Assembly: GCA_020446945.1 (NCBI GenBank)
Contig: JAGRDS010000015.1
Coordinates: 47,932-111,931, forward strand
DNA: 64,000 bases
Source of the DNA: Parvularculaceae bacterium
GTDB lineage: Bacteria > Pseudomonadota > Alphaproteobacteria > Caulobacterales > Parvularculaceae
Direction of reading: 5' to 3'
This document shows, piece after piece, positions 8,684 through 17,052 of this stretch (the first letter of the stretch is position 1; each line of letters begins with the position of its first letter). A program made the translations under genes and the position numbers. The notes beneath the pieces are model-generated. The model saw only the letters and a list, made by a program, of their open reading frames with translations. It did no database searches and was not told where the DNA came from.

Positions 8684-9886
8684 TTAGCCCCGGCCGGCGG
8701 CGGCGTGCAGGGCGACGACATTTTCCGGCGCCTCGCTTTCTCCATAGACCGAGACAAGCGGCGCATCCTCGACAATCGCCTCGATATAATCGCCGAAACC
8801 GTTAAAGCGCGTCGCCAGCGCCGCGCCATAGGCGCCCGTCTGGCCGAACTCGATGTAATCGCCTTCGTGAATATCGGACGGCAGCATGAACGGGCCTTCG
8901 AGCGTGTCGATCGAATCGCAGGTCGGGCCGTAAAGGCGATAAGGTTTCAGGCGCCGGCGCGGCCCTTTCTTCGCGCGCAGCACGCGCGCCGGGAATACAA
9001 GCCCGTCATGGGCGGCGTCGAAAAGCGCGCCATAGGCGCCGTCATTCAGATAAAGCGCATCGCCCTTTCGCAGTTCGACGCGAACGATGTGACCGCCCGC
9101 TTCCGCGCAGATCGCGCGCCCCGGCTCGCACCAAAGATCGGCGTTTTCAAGAACCGGCATTGATTCGAACGCCGCGCTGATTTCGGCGATAAAATCCTTA
9201 AGCGGCGGCGGCGACAAATGCGGATAGGCGACCGGAAAACCGCCGCCGACATCGACGATGTCGACTGTCACCTGCGCCTGGCGGATAAGATCGGAAACGG
9301 TTTGCATGGCGGCGCGATAGGCGTCCGGGCGCATGCATTGCGAACCGACATGGAATGAAACGCCGAGTTCCTCGCAGGCCGAACGGGCCTGACGCAGCAG
9401 CAAAACCGCCTCATGTCCGACTGCGCCGAATTTGCCGCTCAGCTTGTGCTGGGCGTGGTCTGAGGAAACCGCAATGCGCGCGACAAGATGAAGATCGCGC
9501 GCGCCGTTCGTTTCCTTGATGATCTTTTCGAGTTCATCGAGGCTGTCGAGCGCGAAAATCCTGACGCCGTATTCGAAATACGCCTTTCGAATGGCGCTGC
9601 GCGATTTGACCGGGTGCATGAAGGCGAGCTTCGCATCCGGACAGCGCGACGCGACGAGTTCGATTTCAGGCATTGAGGCGACATCGAACGCGCGCAAGCC
9701 CGCCGCATAGACCGCGTCGATAATGACAGGGTGCGGGTTCGCCTTGACGGCGTAAAGCACCTCGCCGGGAAAATTGCGCATGAAAAAGGCCGCCGCTTTC
9801 CGGGCGGCGTCGGGGCGCAAGCAATGAACGGGAAGTTCGGGCTGGGTCGCTAAGACCAGCGCAAGCGCAGACTGGTGTCTGTCCAT
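8684..9886 (-). CDS. Ornithine (or lysine/ornithine) decarboxylase, fold III
   Basis: PLP enzyme of the alanine-racemase-fold group IV decarboxylases, converting ornithine to putrescine. K48 in YAVKANPH is the PLP lysine; the glycine-rich DVGGGFPV loop, EPGR phosphate-binding motif and the GPTCDSID segment carrying the catalytic cysteine are all present. The 400-residue length matches the bacterial ornithine decarboxylases of alphaproteobacteria. Start ATG 9886 has AGG nine bases upstream. The unusually long leader (9887 to about 10070) contains a stable inverted repeat and a possible short uORF. With the nearby deoxyhypusine-synthase-like gene it defines a polyamine locus. Lysine or arginine as alternative substrate cannot be excluded from sequence. 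Confidence 0.92.
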   Translation of the reverse strand: MDRHQSALALVLATQPELPVHCLRPDAARKAAAFFMRNFPGEVLYAVKANPHPVIIDAVYAAGLRAFDVASMPEIELVASRCPDAKLAFMHPVKSRSAIRKAYFEYGVRIFALDSLDELEKIIKETNGARDLHLVARIAVSSDHAQHKLSGKFGAVGHEAVLLLRQARSACEELGVSFHVGSQCMRPDAYRAAMQTVSDLIRQAQVTVDIVDVGGGFPVAYPHLSPPPLKDFIAEISAAFESMPVLENADLWCEPGRAICAEAGGHIVRVELRKGDALYLNDGAYGALFDAAHDGLVFPARVLRAKKGPRRRLKPYRLYGPTCDSIDTLEGPFMLPSDIHEGDYIEFGQTGAYGAALATRFNGFGDYIEAIVEDAPLVSVYGESEAPENVVALHAAAGRG

Positions 9887-9910
9887 TTCATGGAACCTCG
9901 CAAAGCAGCT

Positions 9911-9979
9911 TCAACCAAGCGCCAATCTTGCGGAGAGGTCCCATGGGATTGACGAAGCTCGCAGATAGAAATCTTTCAC
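9911..9979 (-). CDS. Possible 22-codon leader peptide before the decarboxylase
   Basis: Starting at GTG 9979, 22 codons (beginning V-K-D-F-Y-L-R-A-S-S) run to a TGA 24 bases before the decarboxylase ATG. The GTG lies at the base of the 9968-9996 hairpin loop, right after AAAGGG, which is too close for a normal ribosome-binding site. Polyamine enzymes are known to be controlled by leader peptides and by the alphaproteobacterial speF leader RNA; whether this belongs to either is untested. Confidence 0.25.
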   Translation of the reverse strand: MKDFYLRASSIPWDLSARLALG

Positions 9980-9996
9980 CCCTTTGTAAAGATTTC
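9968..9996 (-). promoter_or_regulatory. Leader hairpin upstream of ornithine decarboxylase
   Basis: GAAATCTTT and AAAGATTTC are perfect nine-base arms around an 11-base loop containing AAGGGG on the minus (sense) strand, 82 bases upstream of the start codon. A second stem, AGCAGC with GCTGCT, lies further upstream (about 10033-10060). A Rfam speF search would be decisive; I cannot confirm membership from memory of the consensus. Confidence 0.45.
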
Positions 9997-10192
9997 CCGA
10001 ATTGATTTTTTTTGGCGCCGCGTTGGCGCTTCGCCTGTCAGCAGCCGCAGTTCTATGCTGCTAACATATTGATATTACTTGAATAAATTCGATCAAGGCG
10101 TTGCGCGCGCGTTCAGCGCGCGTCAAAATCCGTCGCGTAGCGTTTAAGGCGGGAAGCGCGCGTTGGCGCGTTCGTCGCCGCGAGGGCCAATT

Positions 10193-10462
10193 ATGCGGAA
10201 TGAAACGCCGATCGGCTTGCAGTTGCAGGGATACCGTCTCGCCACGGCCGAAATTTTCTATCGCATGCCCGATCACCCCGGCATCCTTCAGTCCTATGTC
10301 TGGCAGGACTATGATATCGCGCCGCGCTATCCGGTTTTGAGCCGTTTTCTCGATTTCTGGAGCCGCGAACTCGAAGGCCCGCTCCATTCGGTGCGGGTCG
10401 CCGGGCGCAGCATTATTTCGGCTGCGGAAATGCGCGCCGGGACGATTTTTCAGATTCACTGA
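10193..10462 (+). CDS. usg: Usg family protein
   Basis: Small conserved alphaproteobacterial protein of the Usg family, named for its position upstream of trpF in Caulobacter; molecular role unknown. The whole 89-residue family pattern is present: RNETPIGLQLQGYRLATAEI, YRMPDHP, WQDYDIAPR, FPVL-like YPVLSRFLDFW and LEGPLHSVRVA. The ATG at 10193 matches the family N-terminus, while the frame remains open ten codons further upstream. No trp genes are nearby here. It is a single gene between the decarboxylase leader and a peroxidase gene. Confidence 0.9.
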   Translation: MRNETPIGLQLQGYRLATAEIFYRMPDHPGILQSYVWQDYDIAPRYPVLSRFLDFWSRELEGPLHSVRVAGRSIISAAEMRAGTIFQIH

Positions 10463-10576
10463 TATTCGCACCCGCCGGGCGATTTCTCTCTAAGATTGTG
10501 GTGGCTAGCGAGCGCCTGTCATGCTGGCGCCGGTCCTGCATAAAACGCGCGAAACAGCGCGGCCGGGAATCCGCAC

Positions 10577-10606
10577 TTTACAAGTCTCGCCTAATATTGA
10601 TAATCA
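10577..10606 (+). promoter_or_regulatory. Candidate promoter of the di-haem peroxidase gene
   Basis: TTTACA (10577-10582) and TAATCA (10601-10606) with an 18-base spacer lie about 28 bases before the GTG start, in an AT-rich patch. Moderate match only. Confidence 0.3.
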
Positions 10607-10633
10607 GTAGCAGTTGTGTTTTGGGGGGTATCA

Positions 10634-12034
10634 GTGAAGCCTTGGATTATTGCTGTCGCCGCCGCCGCAATCGGCGCCGGGGCGACTGGTTTGGCGAACG
10701 CCGCCGACGATAGCGCGCGCGAACAGCGGATCGAGCGTCAGAAAAAAACCCTGGAGTTGAAGGCGCAGCGCAGCGTGCAGCCCTTGCAGCCCTTGAAGCT
10801 CGGCAGCTTCCGCAATGAGGGAAATCTCGGCCGCCAGTTGTTCCGCGACCCCAATCTTTCGCTCAACCGGAACCAATCCTGCGCGTCCTGCCACAGCCTT
10901 GCGCCCGCCAGGGATCCTGAAACGGGCGAGCGGCTTCAGGCGCGGGGATTTGTCGACAATCAGAATGTCAGGACGGGCGATCCCGTTTCGGACGGCTCGG
11001 TGAAATCGCGGTTCGGCGCGCTGAACGCGCCGAGCGTCGGTTACGCGGCGTTCTCCCCGGCTTTCCACTGGGACGCGGTCGAGGGCCTTTATGTCGGCGG
11101 CCAGTTCTGGAACGGACGCGCCAACGATCTCGCCGAACAGGCGCGTCAGCCCTTCCTCAATCCCGCCGAAATGGCGATGCCCAGCAAATGGGCCGTCGTC
11201 TCCCGCGTGCGGGAAAAGCCGGTCTATGTAAGGGCGTTCAGGAAGTTCTACGACTTCGATCTGATGCAGATCCCGCCCAATGACAGCGCGCCGGCTTCCG
11301 CGCAAGCGCCGCTCGGCGTCAACGAAGCGTTTCAATTGATCTCCGAGGCGATTGCGAAATTCGAACAGCGGCGCGCATTCAACCAGTTCACTTCGAAGTT
11401 CGATTTTGTTCTCGCGGGCCGCACCAGCTTCACGCGGCGCGAGGCGTTCGGACAGGAGCTGTTCAACGGCAAGGCGCAGTGCAGCGCGTGCCACGTGACC
11501 GACGCCGGGATCGCGCCGGACGGGTCGGTCTCGCCGCCGCTTTTCACCGATTTCACCTATGACAATATCGGCGCGCCGCGAAACCTGAAAATCCCGAACA
11601 ATCCGGCCCCCGATCCGGGACTCGGCGGACGTCCGGATGTCGCCGAGCGCGATCCTTCCGGCGGGGATATCGGCAAGCACAAGGTCATGTCCCTGCGAAA
11701 TATCGCGATCACGCCGCCCTACGGCCATAACGGCGTTTTCGAATCGCTCTTGCAGATTACGCATTTTTACAACACGCGCGATACGCTCGGGCGCGTTTCG
11801 GACAATCTCTCGCCGGGATTCGGCGTCACCGGATGGCCGGCGCCGGAAATCGCGCAAAACGTCAATGTCGACGAGCTTGGCGATCTCGGCCTGACCGAGA
11901 ATGAAGAGCGCGCGCTGGTCGAGTTCATGAAAACGCTCACCGACGGATACCCCGAATGGGGGAACGATCCGAAAGTGCCGCCCGGAACGCCGTCGCCCTT
12001 CGCGCATACGCCGCTGCCGCCTTTCGCCAGATAA
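10634..12034 (+). CDS. Di-haem cytochrome c peroxidase / MauG family protein
   Basis: Exported c-type cytochrome of the bacterial peroxidase family. A signal peptide (KPWIIAVAAAAIGAGATGLANA) opens the protein when the GTG at 10634 is used; GGGGGG lies five bases upstream and an in-frame GTG at 10616 would only add six residues. Two haem-attachment motifs, CASCH near residue 90 and CSACH near residue 285, identify the two c-type haem sites. The family usually reduces hydrogen peroxide or, in MauG-like members, modifies partner proteins in the periplasm. No cytochrome maturation or amine dehydrogenase genes are close, so the partner is unknown. Confidence 0.9.
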   Translation: MKPWIIAVAAAAIGAGATGLANAADDSAREQRIERQKKTLELKAQRSVQPLQPLKLGSFRNEGNLGRQLFRDPNLSLNRNQSCASCHSLAPARDPETGERLQARGFVDNQNVRTGDPVSDGSVKSRFGALNAPSVGYAAFSPAFHWDAVEGLYVGGQFWNGRANDLAEQARQPFLNPAEMAMPSKWAVVSRVREKPVYVRAFRKFYDFDLMQIPPNDSAPASAQAPLGVNEAFQLISEAIAKFEQRRAFNQFTSKFDFVLAGRTSFTRREAFGQELFNGKAQCSACHVTDAGIAPDGSVSPPLFTDFTYDNIGAPRNLKIPNNPAPDPGLGGRPDVAERDPSGGDIGKHKVMSLRNIAITPPYGHNGVFESLLQITHFYNTRDTLGRVSDNLSPGFGVTGWPAPEIAQNVNVDELGDLGLTENEERALVEFMKTLTDGYPEWGNDPKVPPGTPSPFAHTPLPPFAR

Positions 12035-12179
12035 CGGCGCACGCAGATGAAACATGCGCGACCGCTCGCGGCGCGCATGTTTCGATTCAAATTATCTGGA
12101 ATTTTATCTTTCCGGCTCAGACGCTTTTAACAGATATTTGAAACAAGTTATTCCGTATTCGGCTGGCCCGGGGGACGAA

Positions 12180-12809
12180 ATGCGCCTGTTTCACTTGATC
12201 GGCTTTGCGGCGGCGTTCCTGCTGACGATCGGCGGAACGGCGGGCGCGGCGGTTTCAACTTACCCTGTAAGCGTGTTTCAGGCCGGCGGAAACGGATCGG
12301 CCAATCTGATCGGCAACACAGGCGCCACGGCGCGCCTGCGGCGCAACCAGACGATCGGACTCGCCTATGCGGCGCCCGTCGGCGCGATCGCGGGCTCGCG
12401 TCTCGTTTTCAACATCACGCAGGCGTCAAACAATACGAGCTATATCTGGGTCCGTCTCGGCAATCTGAGCGGCGGGACGTTCACCAGCGCTTTCGCCGCC
12501 GGGCAGACCGCGCCGAACGGCGGCGCGACAGCGAACATGTACGCGCAGGTTACAGGCGTCGGCGCCCTGACATTATTGCTCGACCCGTTCCTCGCGTCCT
12601 GCCAGTCGATAGGCGGATGCAACGCGCTCGTTTTCGGCAATTCGACCTTTTCCGCGAACGCAAGCGCCTTCCGCCTTTCCTCGCTCGTGGCGGCGACGCC
12701 CGAACCGGGCGCATGGGCGCTGATGCTTCTCGGATTCGGCGCCGTCGCGGCGCGGATGAAAGCGCTGCGCGCGCGCCCGGCGTCAAGCGCGGCCCTTATC
12801 GCCGCCTGA
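12180..12809 (+). CDS. PEP-CTERM (PEPxxWA type) surface protein
   Basis: A secreted 209-residue protein with an N-terminal signal peptide (RLFHLIGFAAAFLLTIG, cleavage near AGA-AV) and a C-terminal sorting signal: PEPGAWALMLLGFGAVAAR followed by basic residues. PEP-CTERM proteins are processed by an exosortase and are linked to exopolysaccharide and the outer surface. The middle is rich in Gly, Asn, Thr and Ser, with one cysteine pair (ASCQSIGGC). The start at 12180 has GGGGGACGAA just upstream and gives a clean signal peptide. No exosortase gene is in the window. Its 3' end overlaps the convergent Mur ligase gene by 14 bases. Confidence 0.88.
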   Translation: MRLFHLIGFAAAFLLTIGGTAGAAVSTYPVSVFQAGGNGSANLIGNTGATARLRRNQTIGLAYAAPVGAIAGSRLVFNITQASNNTSYIWVRLGNLSGGTFTSAFAAGQTAPNGGATANMYAQVTGVGALTLLLDPFLASCQSIGGCNALVFGNSTFSANASAFRLSSLVAATPEPGAWALMLLGFGAVAARMKALRARPASSAALIAA

Positions 12810-14196
12810 TTTCATCGACAAGCGTTGCGGCGAATTGCGACAACGTGTCGTCGCGCGCGCCCATCACGACAATCCGGTCGCCAGGCTCGGCGAGCGCGAT
12901 CAGTCTTTCGCCGCACGCCTCGCGCGTTGCAAGCGCCTGCGCATTCCTTCCTTTTTCCCGCACGCCCGCCGCGATCGCTTCGCTGCCGACGCTTCGGTCG
13001 ACGGTGCCGCCGAAATACACCGGCTCCGGCATCAACAATATGTCCTGCGCCGCGAGATGCGCCGCGAAACAGTCGATAAATTCCGCCCTCATTTTCTTGA
13101 GCGGGCCGAATCCGTGCGGCTGGAACATGACGAGCAACCGGCCGCCGAATTCATGCAGCGTTTTCAGCGTCGCGGCGATCTTGTCCGGATTGTGCCCGAA
13201 ATCGTCGATCACGGTGACGCCCGCCGCCTCGCCGACGAATTCGAAGCGGCGTTTAACGCCTTCGAAGGAAGACAGCGTTCTCGCCGCCTCGCCGAAGGCG
13301 ACGCCGCTCGCCATTGCGGCGCCGATCGCGGCGAGCGCGTTCGACGCATTATGTCGGCCCGGCGTTTTCAGATCGACCGCAATGCGCTCGCCCGTTCGTC
13401 TTTCAACCGCTTCGAAGGATACGCCGAAAGGCGCGGGCGCAATTTTTTCCGCGCCGAGATCGGCGTCTCGATTTTCCAGAGAATAGGAGATGTATGCGCG
13501 CGCCCGGCCGGCGAGGCGCATCGTCTCGTCATTGTCGCGGTTTAGAACGGCGATATCGGCGCGCGCGAGAAAATCGCCGAATAGCGCGCGCAGCTCCGCC
13601 ATCGATTTGTGATCGAGCGAAACATTATTGAGAACGGCGATCTTCGGCCGGTAAAGCGCGATTGTGCCGTCGCTTTCGTCCAGTTCGCTGACGAAGGCCG
13701 GGCCCGCGCCGACAAGCGCACTTGCAAAAAGCGCGTCCTCGCGCGCGAAATTTTTCATAACCGCGCCGTTCATAACGGTCGGGTCCGCGCCGGCCTTGTG
13801 CAGGATCCAGGCGATCATCGCCGTCGTCGTCGATTTGCCCGACGTGCCGGCGACGCCGATCGGGATCGCCGCCGCATTGAAAAGCTCGGCCAGCAATTCC
13901 GCGCGCCCCAACCGTCGCGCGCCGAGCGCGCGGGCCGCGACGACATCGGGCACGGTGTCTTCGACGGCGGCGGAGGCGACCAGTATCTGGTTTTTGTCAG
14001 ACAGGCCCGAGCCGTCCTGCGGAAACAGGCCGATCCCCCGCGCGCGCAGAAACTCGAATTTCGCGCCGGTGCGCCCCTGATCGAGCGCGCGGTCCGAGCC
14101 GGAAACGGCGCAGCCTCCGGCCTTGAGGATCAGCGCGAGCGGCAGCATGCCGGAGCCGCCGACGCCGCACAGGAAATATTGACGCTTTTCACCCAT
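12796..14196 (-). CDS. Mur ligase family protein (Mpl/MurC-like)
   Basis: ATP-dependent ligase joining UDP-MurNAc to an amino acid (MurC) or to a recycled tripeptide (Mpl). The N-terminal nucleotide-binding loop GVGGSGM, the GSD motif near residue 33 and the P-loop GTSGKSTTT near residue 117 are visible, as are the central DESDGTI and C-terminal DDFGHNPDKI motifs. The 466-residue length fits either enzyme. The divergent neighbour is an LD-carboxypeptidase, which supports a role in peptidoglycan peptide recycling (Mpl) rather than the de novo murC of the dcw cluster, none of whose other genes are here. Mpl versus a third subgroup is unresolved. Confidence 0.85.
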   Translation of the reverse strand: MGEKRQYFLCGVGGSGMLPLALILKAGGCAVSGSDRALDQGRTGAKFEFLRARGIGLFPQDGSGLSDKNQILVASAAVEDTVPDVVAARALGARRLGRAELLAELFNAAAIPIGVAGTSGKSTTTAMIAWILHKAGADPTVMNGAVMKNFAREDALFASALVGAGPAFVSELDESDGTIALYRPKIAVLNNVSLDHKSMAELRALFGDFLARADIAVLNRDNDETMRLAGRARAYISYSLENRDADLGAEKIAPAPFGVSFEAVERRTGERIAVDLKTPGRHNASNALAAIGAAMASGVAFGEAARTLSSFEGVKRRFEFVGEAAGVTVIDDFGHNPDKIAATLKTLHEFGGRLLVMFQPHGFGPLKKMRAEFIDCFAAHLAAQDILLMPEPVYFGGTVDRSVGSEAIAAGVREKGRNAQALATREACGERLIALAEPGDRIVVMGARDDTLSQFAATLVDEIRRR

Positions 14197-14257
14197 AATC
14201 GAACGACCCTAGAGCTCGAATGCGAACAACCTCTTATTCGCGAGGCGCGTCAACAAC

Positions 14258-15109
14258 ATGGCGAAAGCGGAAATTTCAATCGCCGTCGTCGCTCCGGCGA
14301 ACCGGCTCGCCGAAGAAGCGGCGGCGAAAGTCACGGCGATCGCCCGGTCCTGCTATGGCGACCGGCTCAATCTCTACTTTCATCCGCAATGTTTCCTGTC
14401 GTCCGGCCATTTCGCCGGAACCGATGCGCAGCGTTCCGCCGCGTTTCTCGAAGCGGCGAACGACCCGGCGTTCAGCGCCGTCTGGTTCGCGAGGGGCGGT
14501 TATGGTTCGCCGCGCCTTGAAGATGCGGTGTTCGGCAAACTCAATCGCGCCGCCCACACCAAGGACTATCTCGGTTACAGCGATCTCGGCGCCATTCTCG
14601 GCCGGCTTTCGCGCGAAGGGGTGGGGCGATCCGTACACGGTCCAATGCCGACCGATATCGATCGCGAAGGCGGCGAGGCGGCGGTCCGGCGCGCGCTCGC
14701 CTGGCTCGTCGACAAGGACGCGGACGCGGTCGAGCCGAGCTGGCGCGTCAACCAGCGCGTATTCGCGTTCAACCTTACGGTCCTCAGCCATCTTCTCGCC
14801 GGACCGGCCGAGCCTGACTTCACCGACGCGATCTTGATGATCGAGGATATCGACGAGCCGCATTACCGGATCGACCGCGCATTCGCCCACTTGATGTCGA
14901 GCCAGAACGTCAGACGGCTTCGCGGCGTTCGCCTCGGCCGCTTCAGCCGGATTCCGCCAAACGATCCGCCGTTCGAATTCAACGTCCGCGAAATCGCCGA
15001 ATATTGGTGCGCGCGCGCGCGCGTCGCCTTTCTCGGTGAAGCCGATATCGGTCACGACGCTGCGAACAAGGTTGTTCCGTTCCCGAAGTTAAGTCTCGTA
15101 ACGGCCTGA
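14258..15109 (+). CDS. ldcA: LD-carboxypeptidase, S66 family
   Basis: Cytosolic serine peptidase that removes the terminal D-alanine from recycled murein tetrapeptides. Family features are the VVAPANR start, the nucleophile-region ARGGYGSPRL near residue 77, LGYSDLGAIL with the second conserved block, and the VEPSWRVNQ and IEDIDEPHYRIDR regions carrying the Glu/His residues. The 283-residue length is usual. A weak GAGG lies 12 bases before the ATG. It is transcribed divergently from the Mpl/MurC-like ligase with only 61 bases between the starts, and the two would act in consecutive steps of murein recycling. Confidence 0.88.
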   Translation: MAKAEISIAVVAPANRLAEEAAAKVTAIARSCYGDRLNLYFHPQCFLSSGHFAGTDAQRSAAFLEAANDPAFSAVWFARGGYGSPRLEDAVFGKLNRAAHTKDYLGYSDLGAILGRLSREGVGRSVHGPMPTDIDREGGEAAVRRALAWLVDKDADAVEPSWRVNQRVFAFNLTVLSHLLAGPAEPDFTDAILMIEDIDEPHYRIDRAFAHLMSSQNVRRLRGVRLGRFSRIPPNDPPFEFNVREIAEYWCARARVAFLGEADIGHDAANKVVPFPKLSLVTA

Positions 15110-15176
15110 CGTGGGAGTTGTCCCTTTCGTTAACGATGCGGATCGTCGCATCCGCCATTGACCCGCGAACTCGGCG

Positions 15177-16997
15177 GTGGTGTTAGTTGCCGCTTTCGCC
15201 TGCGTGGAGACTTGCTTGATTTTCGGCCTTGACGCTTTCGCGCCTTATGTCGCCGCGTGCGTGCTGATCGTTCTTTTCATCGCTTTTGCGAAAGAATGGC
15301 GCCCGCCCGAGGTGTCCGCGCTCGCCGCCGTCGGCGTATTCCTCGCGCTTGGTATCGTATCCAGCGAGGATTTCGTCGGCGTGATCGCCAACCCGGCGCC
15401 GGTGACGATCGGGGCGATGTTCATCATGTCGGCGGCGCTTGTGAGGACCGGCGTTCTCGACGAGTTGGCGCGCGCGATCATTAAACGGGTCGGCCGTCGG
15501 CCCAATCTAGCAATACTCGCGTTCTTGTTCATCGTCGCCGCGCTGTCCGCGTTCATGAACAATACGCCGCTCGTGATGCTGATGATTCCGGTCGCGCTCG
15601 CCCTGGCGGAGCGGGTGAAAGAGGCGCCTTCGCGCCATATGATTCCGCTTTCCTATGCTTCTATTCTCGGCGGAACGATTTCGCTTGTCGGCACGTCGAC
15701 GAATATTCTGGTCGACGGCGTGGCGCGAAAGGAAGGACTCGAACCGTTTCACATTTTCGAAATCGCCCCGCTCGGCGTCATCACGGCGATAGTCGGCATC
15801 GCTTTTCTTTTCCTGTTTCGCCGGTTTCTTCCCGAACGAACGGCAATGGCCGCGCTCCTGTCCGGAAACGAAGCGCCGCGTTACATTGTCGAAATCGCGA
15901 TCGAACATGAAAGCCCGCATATCGGCGAGCGCGCAATTGAAGTGAAAGCCTTCAACAGCGCCGACAGCCGGCTTGTCGATGTCGTGCGCGGCGATGCTTC
16001 GCTGCGGCGGGAGATGGAAAGCGTTATCCTCGCCGAAGGCGACATTGTCGTTCTGCGCTCTCCGGTGAAGGATATTCTCGGTTTCAAACAGGCGCCAGAC
16101 GTTCAAACGCCGGGCGGCGGACTACAGCCGCTCAGCGCGCGAACCTCCGTACTCGTTGAAATCCTGCTCGCGCCGGGCGCGCGTTTTATCGGCAAGACGT
16201 TGCGGCATCTGCGTCTGCGCCGCCGTTACGGGGTTTATCCGGTCGCGCTGCACCGGCGCAGCGCAAATGTCGCCGACCGTTTCGAATATACGCCGCTCGA
16301 TGTCGGCGACACGCTGCTTATCGAGGGCGCGCCGGAAGACCTGAAACGCCTTTGTGACGACAATGATCTTGTGGATGTCGCCATGCCGAGCGAGCGCGCG
16401 GTCAAGAAAACGCATGCGCCGATTGCGCTTGCGACGATGGCCGGCGTCATCGTTCTCGCAACGCTCGGCGTGATGCCGATCGCCGGGCTCGCCGCGATCG
16501 GCGCCGGCATCGTTCTCGTTACGCGCTGCGTTGAAGCGGACGAGGCGTTCGCCGCGGTCGACTGGCGCATACTTTCGCTCATTCTCGCCATGCTCGGGAT
16601 CGGCGCGGCGCTCGAAAATACCGGGCTTGTCGAATTGGTCGTCGGCGCCGCCGCGCCGCTGTTGCAGGCGTCGTCGCCGATTGTCGCGCTGGCGCTTGTC
16701 TATCTTCTGTCGATGGTTCTGACCGAGACGGTGACGAACAACGCCGTCGCGATCATCGTAACGCCGATTGCGATCAGCCTCGCCCATTCGCTCGGCGTCG
16801 ATCCGCGGCCCTTCGTCGTCGCCGTCATGTTCGCCGCCAGCGCCAGCTTCATGACGCCGATCGGCTATCAGACGAACACGCTCGTCTATTCGGTCGGCGG
16901 TTACAAATTCACCGATTACCTGCGGCTCGGAACGCCGCTCAATCTTGTCTGCGGCGCGATCGCGGTGCTGCTCATTCCGGTGTTCTGGCCGTTTTGA
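15177..16997 (+). CDS. SLC13-type permease with two TrkA-C domains
   Basis: Inner-membrane transporter of the divalent-anion:sodium symporter (SLC13/CitT-like) superfamily. Two halves of about five to six membrane segments flank a soluble central part (residues about 220-400) with two TrkA-C-like domains, as in bacterial 600-residue permeases of this group. Conserved SNT/NxxT-like turns are seen as SAFMNNTPLV with LVGTSTNILV, and TETVTNNAVA with FMTPIGYQTN. Sulfate, tellurite or dicarboxylates are possible substrates. GTG at 15177 is used as start, but a second GTG and a TTG follow closely, so the start is uncertain by up to 15 codons. Confidence 0.85.
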   Translation: MVLVAAFACVETCLIFGLDAFAPYVAACVLIVLFIAFAKEWRPPEVSALAAVGVFLALGIVSSEDFVGVIANPAPVTIGAMFIMSAALVRTGVLDELARAIIKRVGRRPNLAILAFLFIVAALSAFMNNTPLVMLMIPVALALAERVKEAPSRHMIPLSYASILGGTISLVGTSTNILVDGVARKEGLEPFHIFEIAPLGVITAIVGIAFLFLFRRFLPERTAMAALLSGNEAPRYIVEIAIEHESPHIGERAIEVKAFNSADSRLVDVVRGDASLRREMESVILAEGDIVVLRSPVKDILGFKQAPDVQTPGGGLQPLSARTSVLVEILLAPGARFIGKTLRHLRLRRRYGVYPVALHRRSANVADRFEYTPLDVGDTLLIEGAPEDLKRLCDDNDLVDVAMPSERAVKKTHAPIALATMAGVIVLATLGVMPIAGLAAIGAGIVLVTRCVEADEAFAAVDWRILSLILAMLGIGAALENTGLVELVVGAAAPLLQASSPIVALALVYLLSMVLTETVTNNAVAIIVTPIAISLAHSLGVDPRPFVVAVMFAASASFMTPIGYQTNTLVYSVGGYKFTDYLRLGTPLNLVCGAIAVLLIPVFWPF

Positions 16998-17052
16998 TTG
17001 TCAGCGCCGGCGCCGGGCGATAGGCTCTGCGGCGAATTTCTGGAGCGGGTGA

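Larger units (their letters stand above)
9887..10192. other. Gene-free region between the decarboxylase and usg
   Basis: This stretch of about 300 bases is AT-richer than its surroundings. It holds the divergent regulatory regions: the structured decarboxylase leader (see the inverted repeat and possible uORF) and, toward usg, an AT-rich patch around 10060-10095. No further gene is supported. Confidence 0.6.

Noticed and set aside
8578..8805. 75-codon open frame before the decarboxylase end
   Set aside because: Overlaps the 3' end of the decarboxylase in antisense and has no recognisable feature.
10014..10035. Terminator-like hairpin next to T8 near the decarboxylase leader
   Set aside because: The T-run precedes the hairpin on the plus strand and becomes A-rich on the minus strand, so it cannot act as an intrinsic terminator for either gene.
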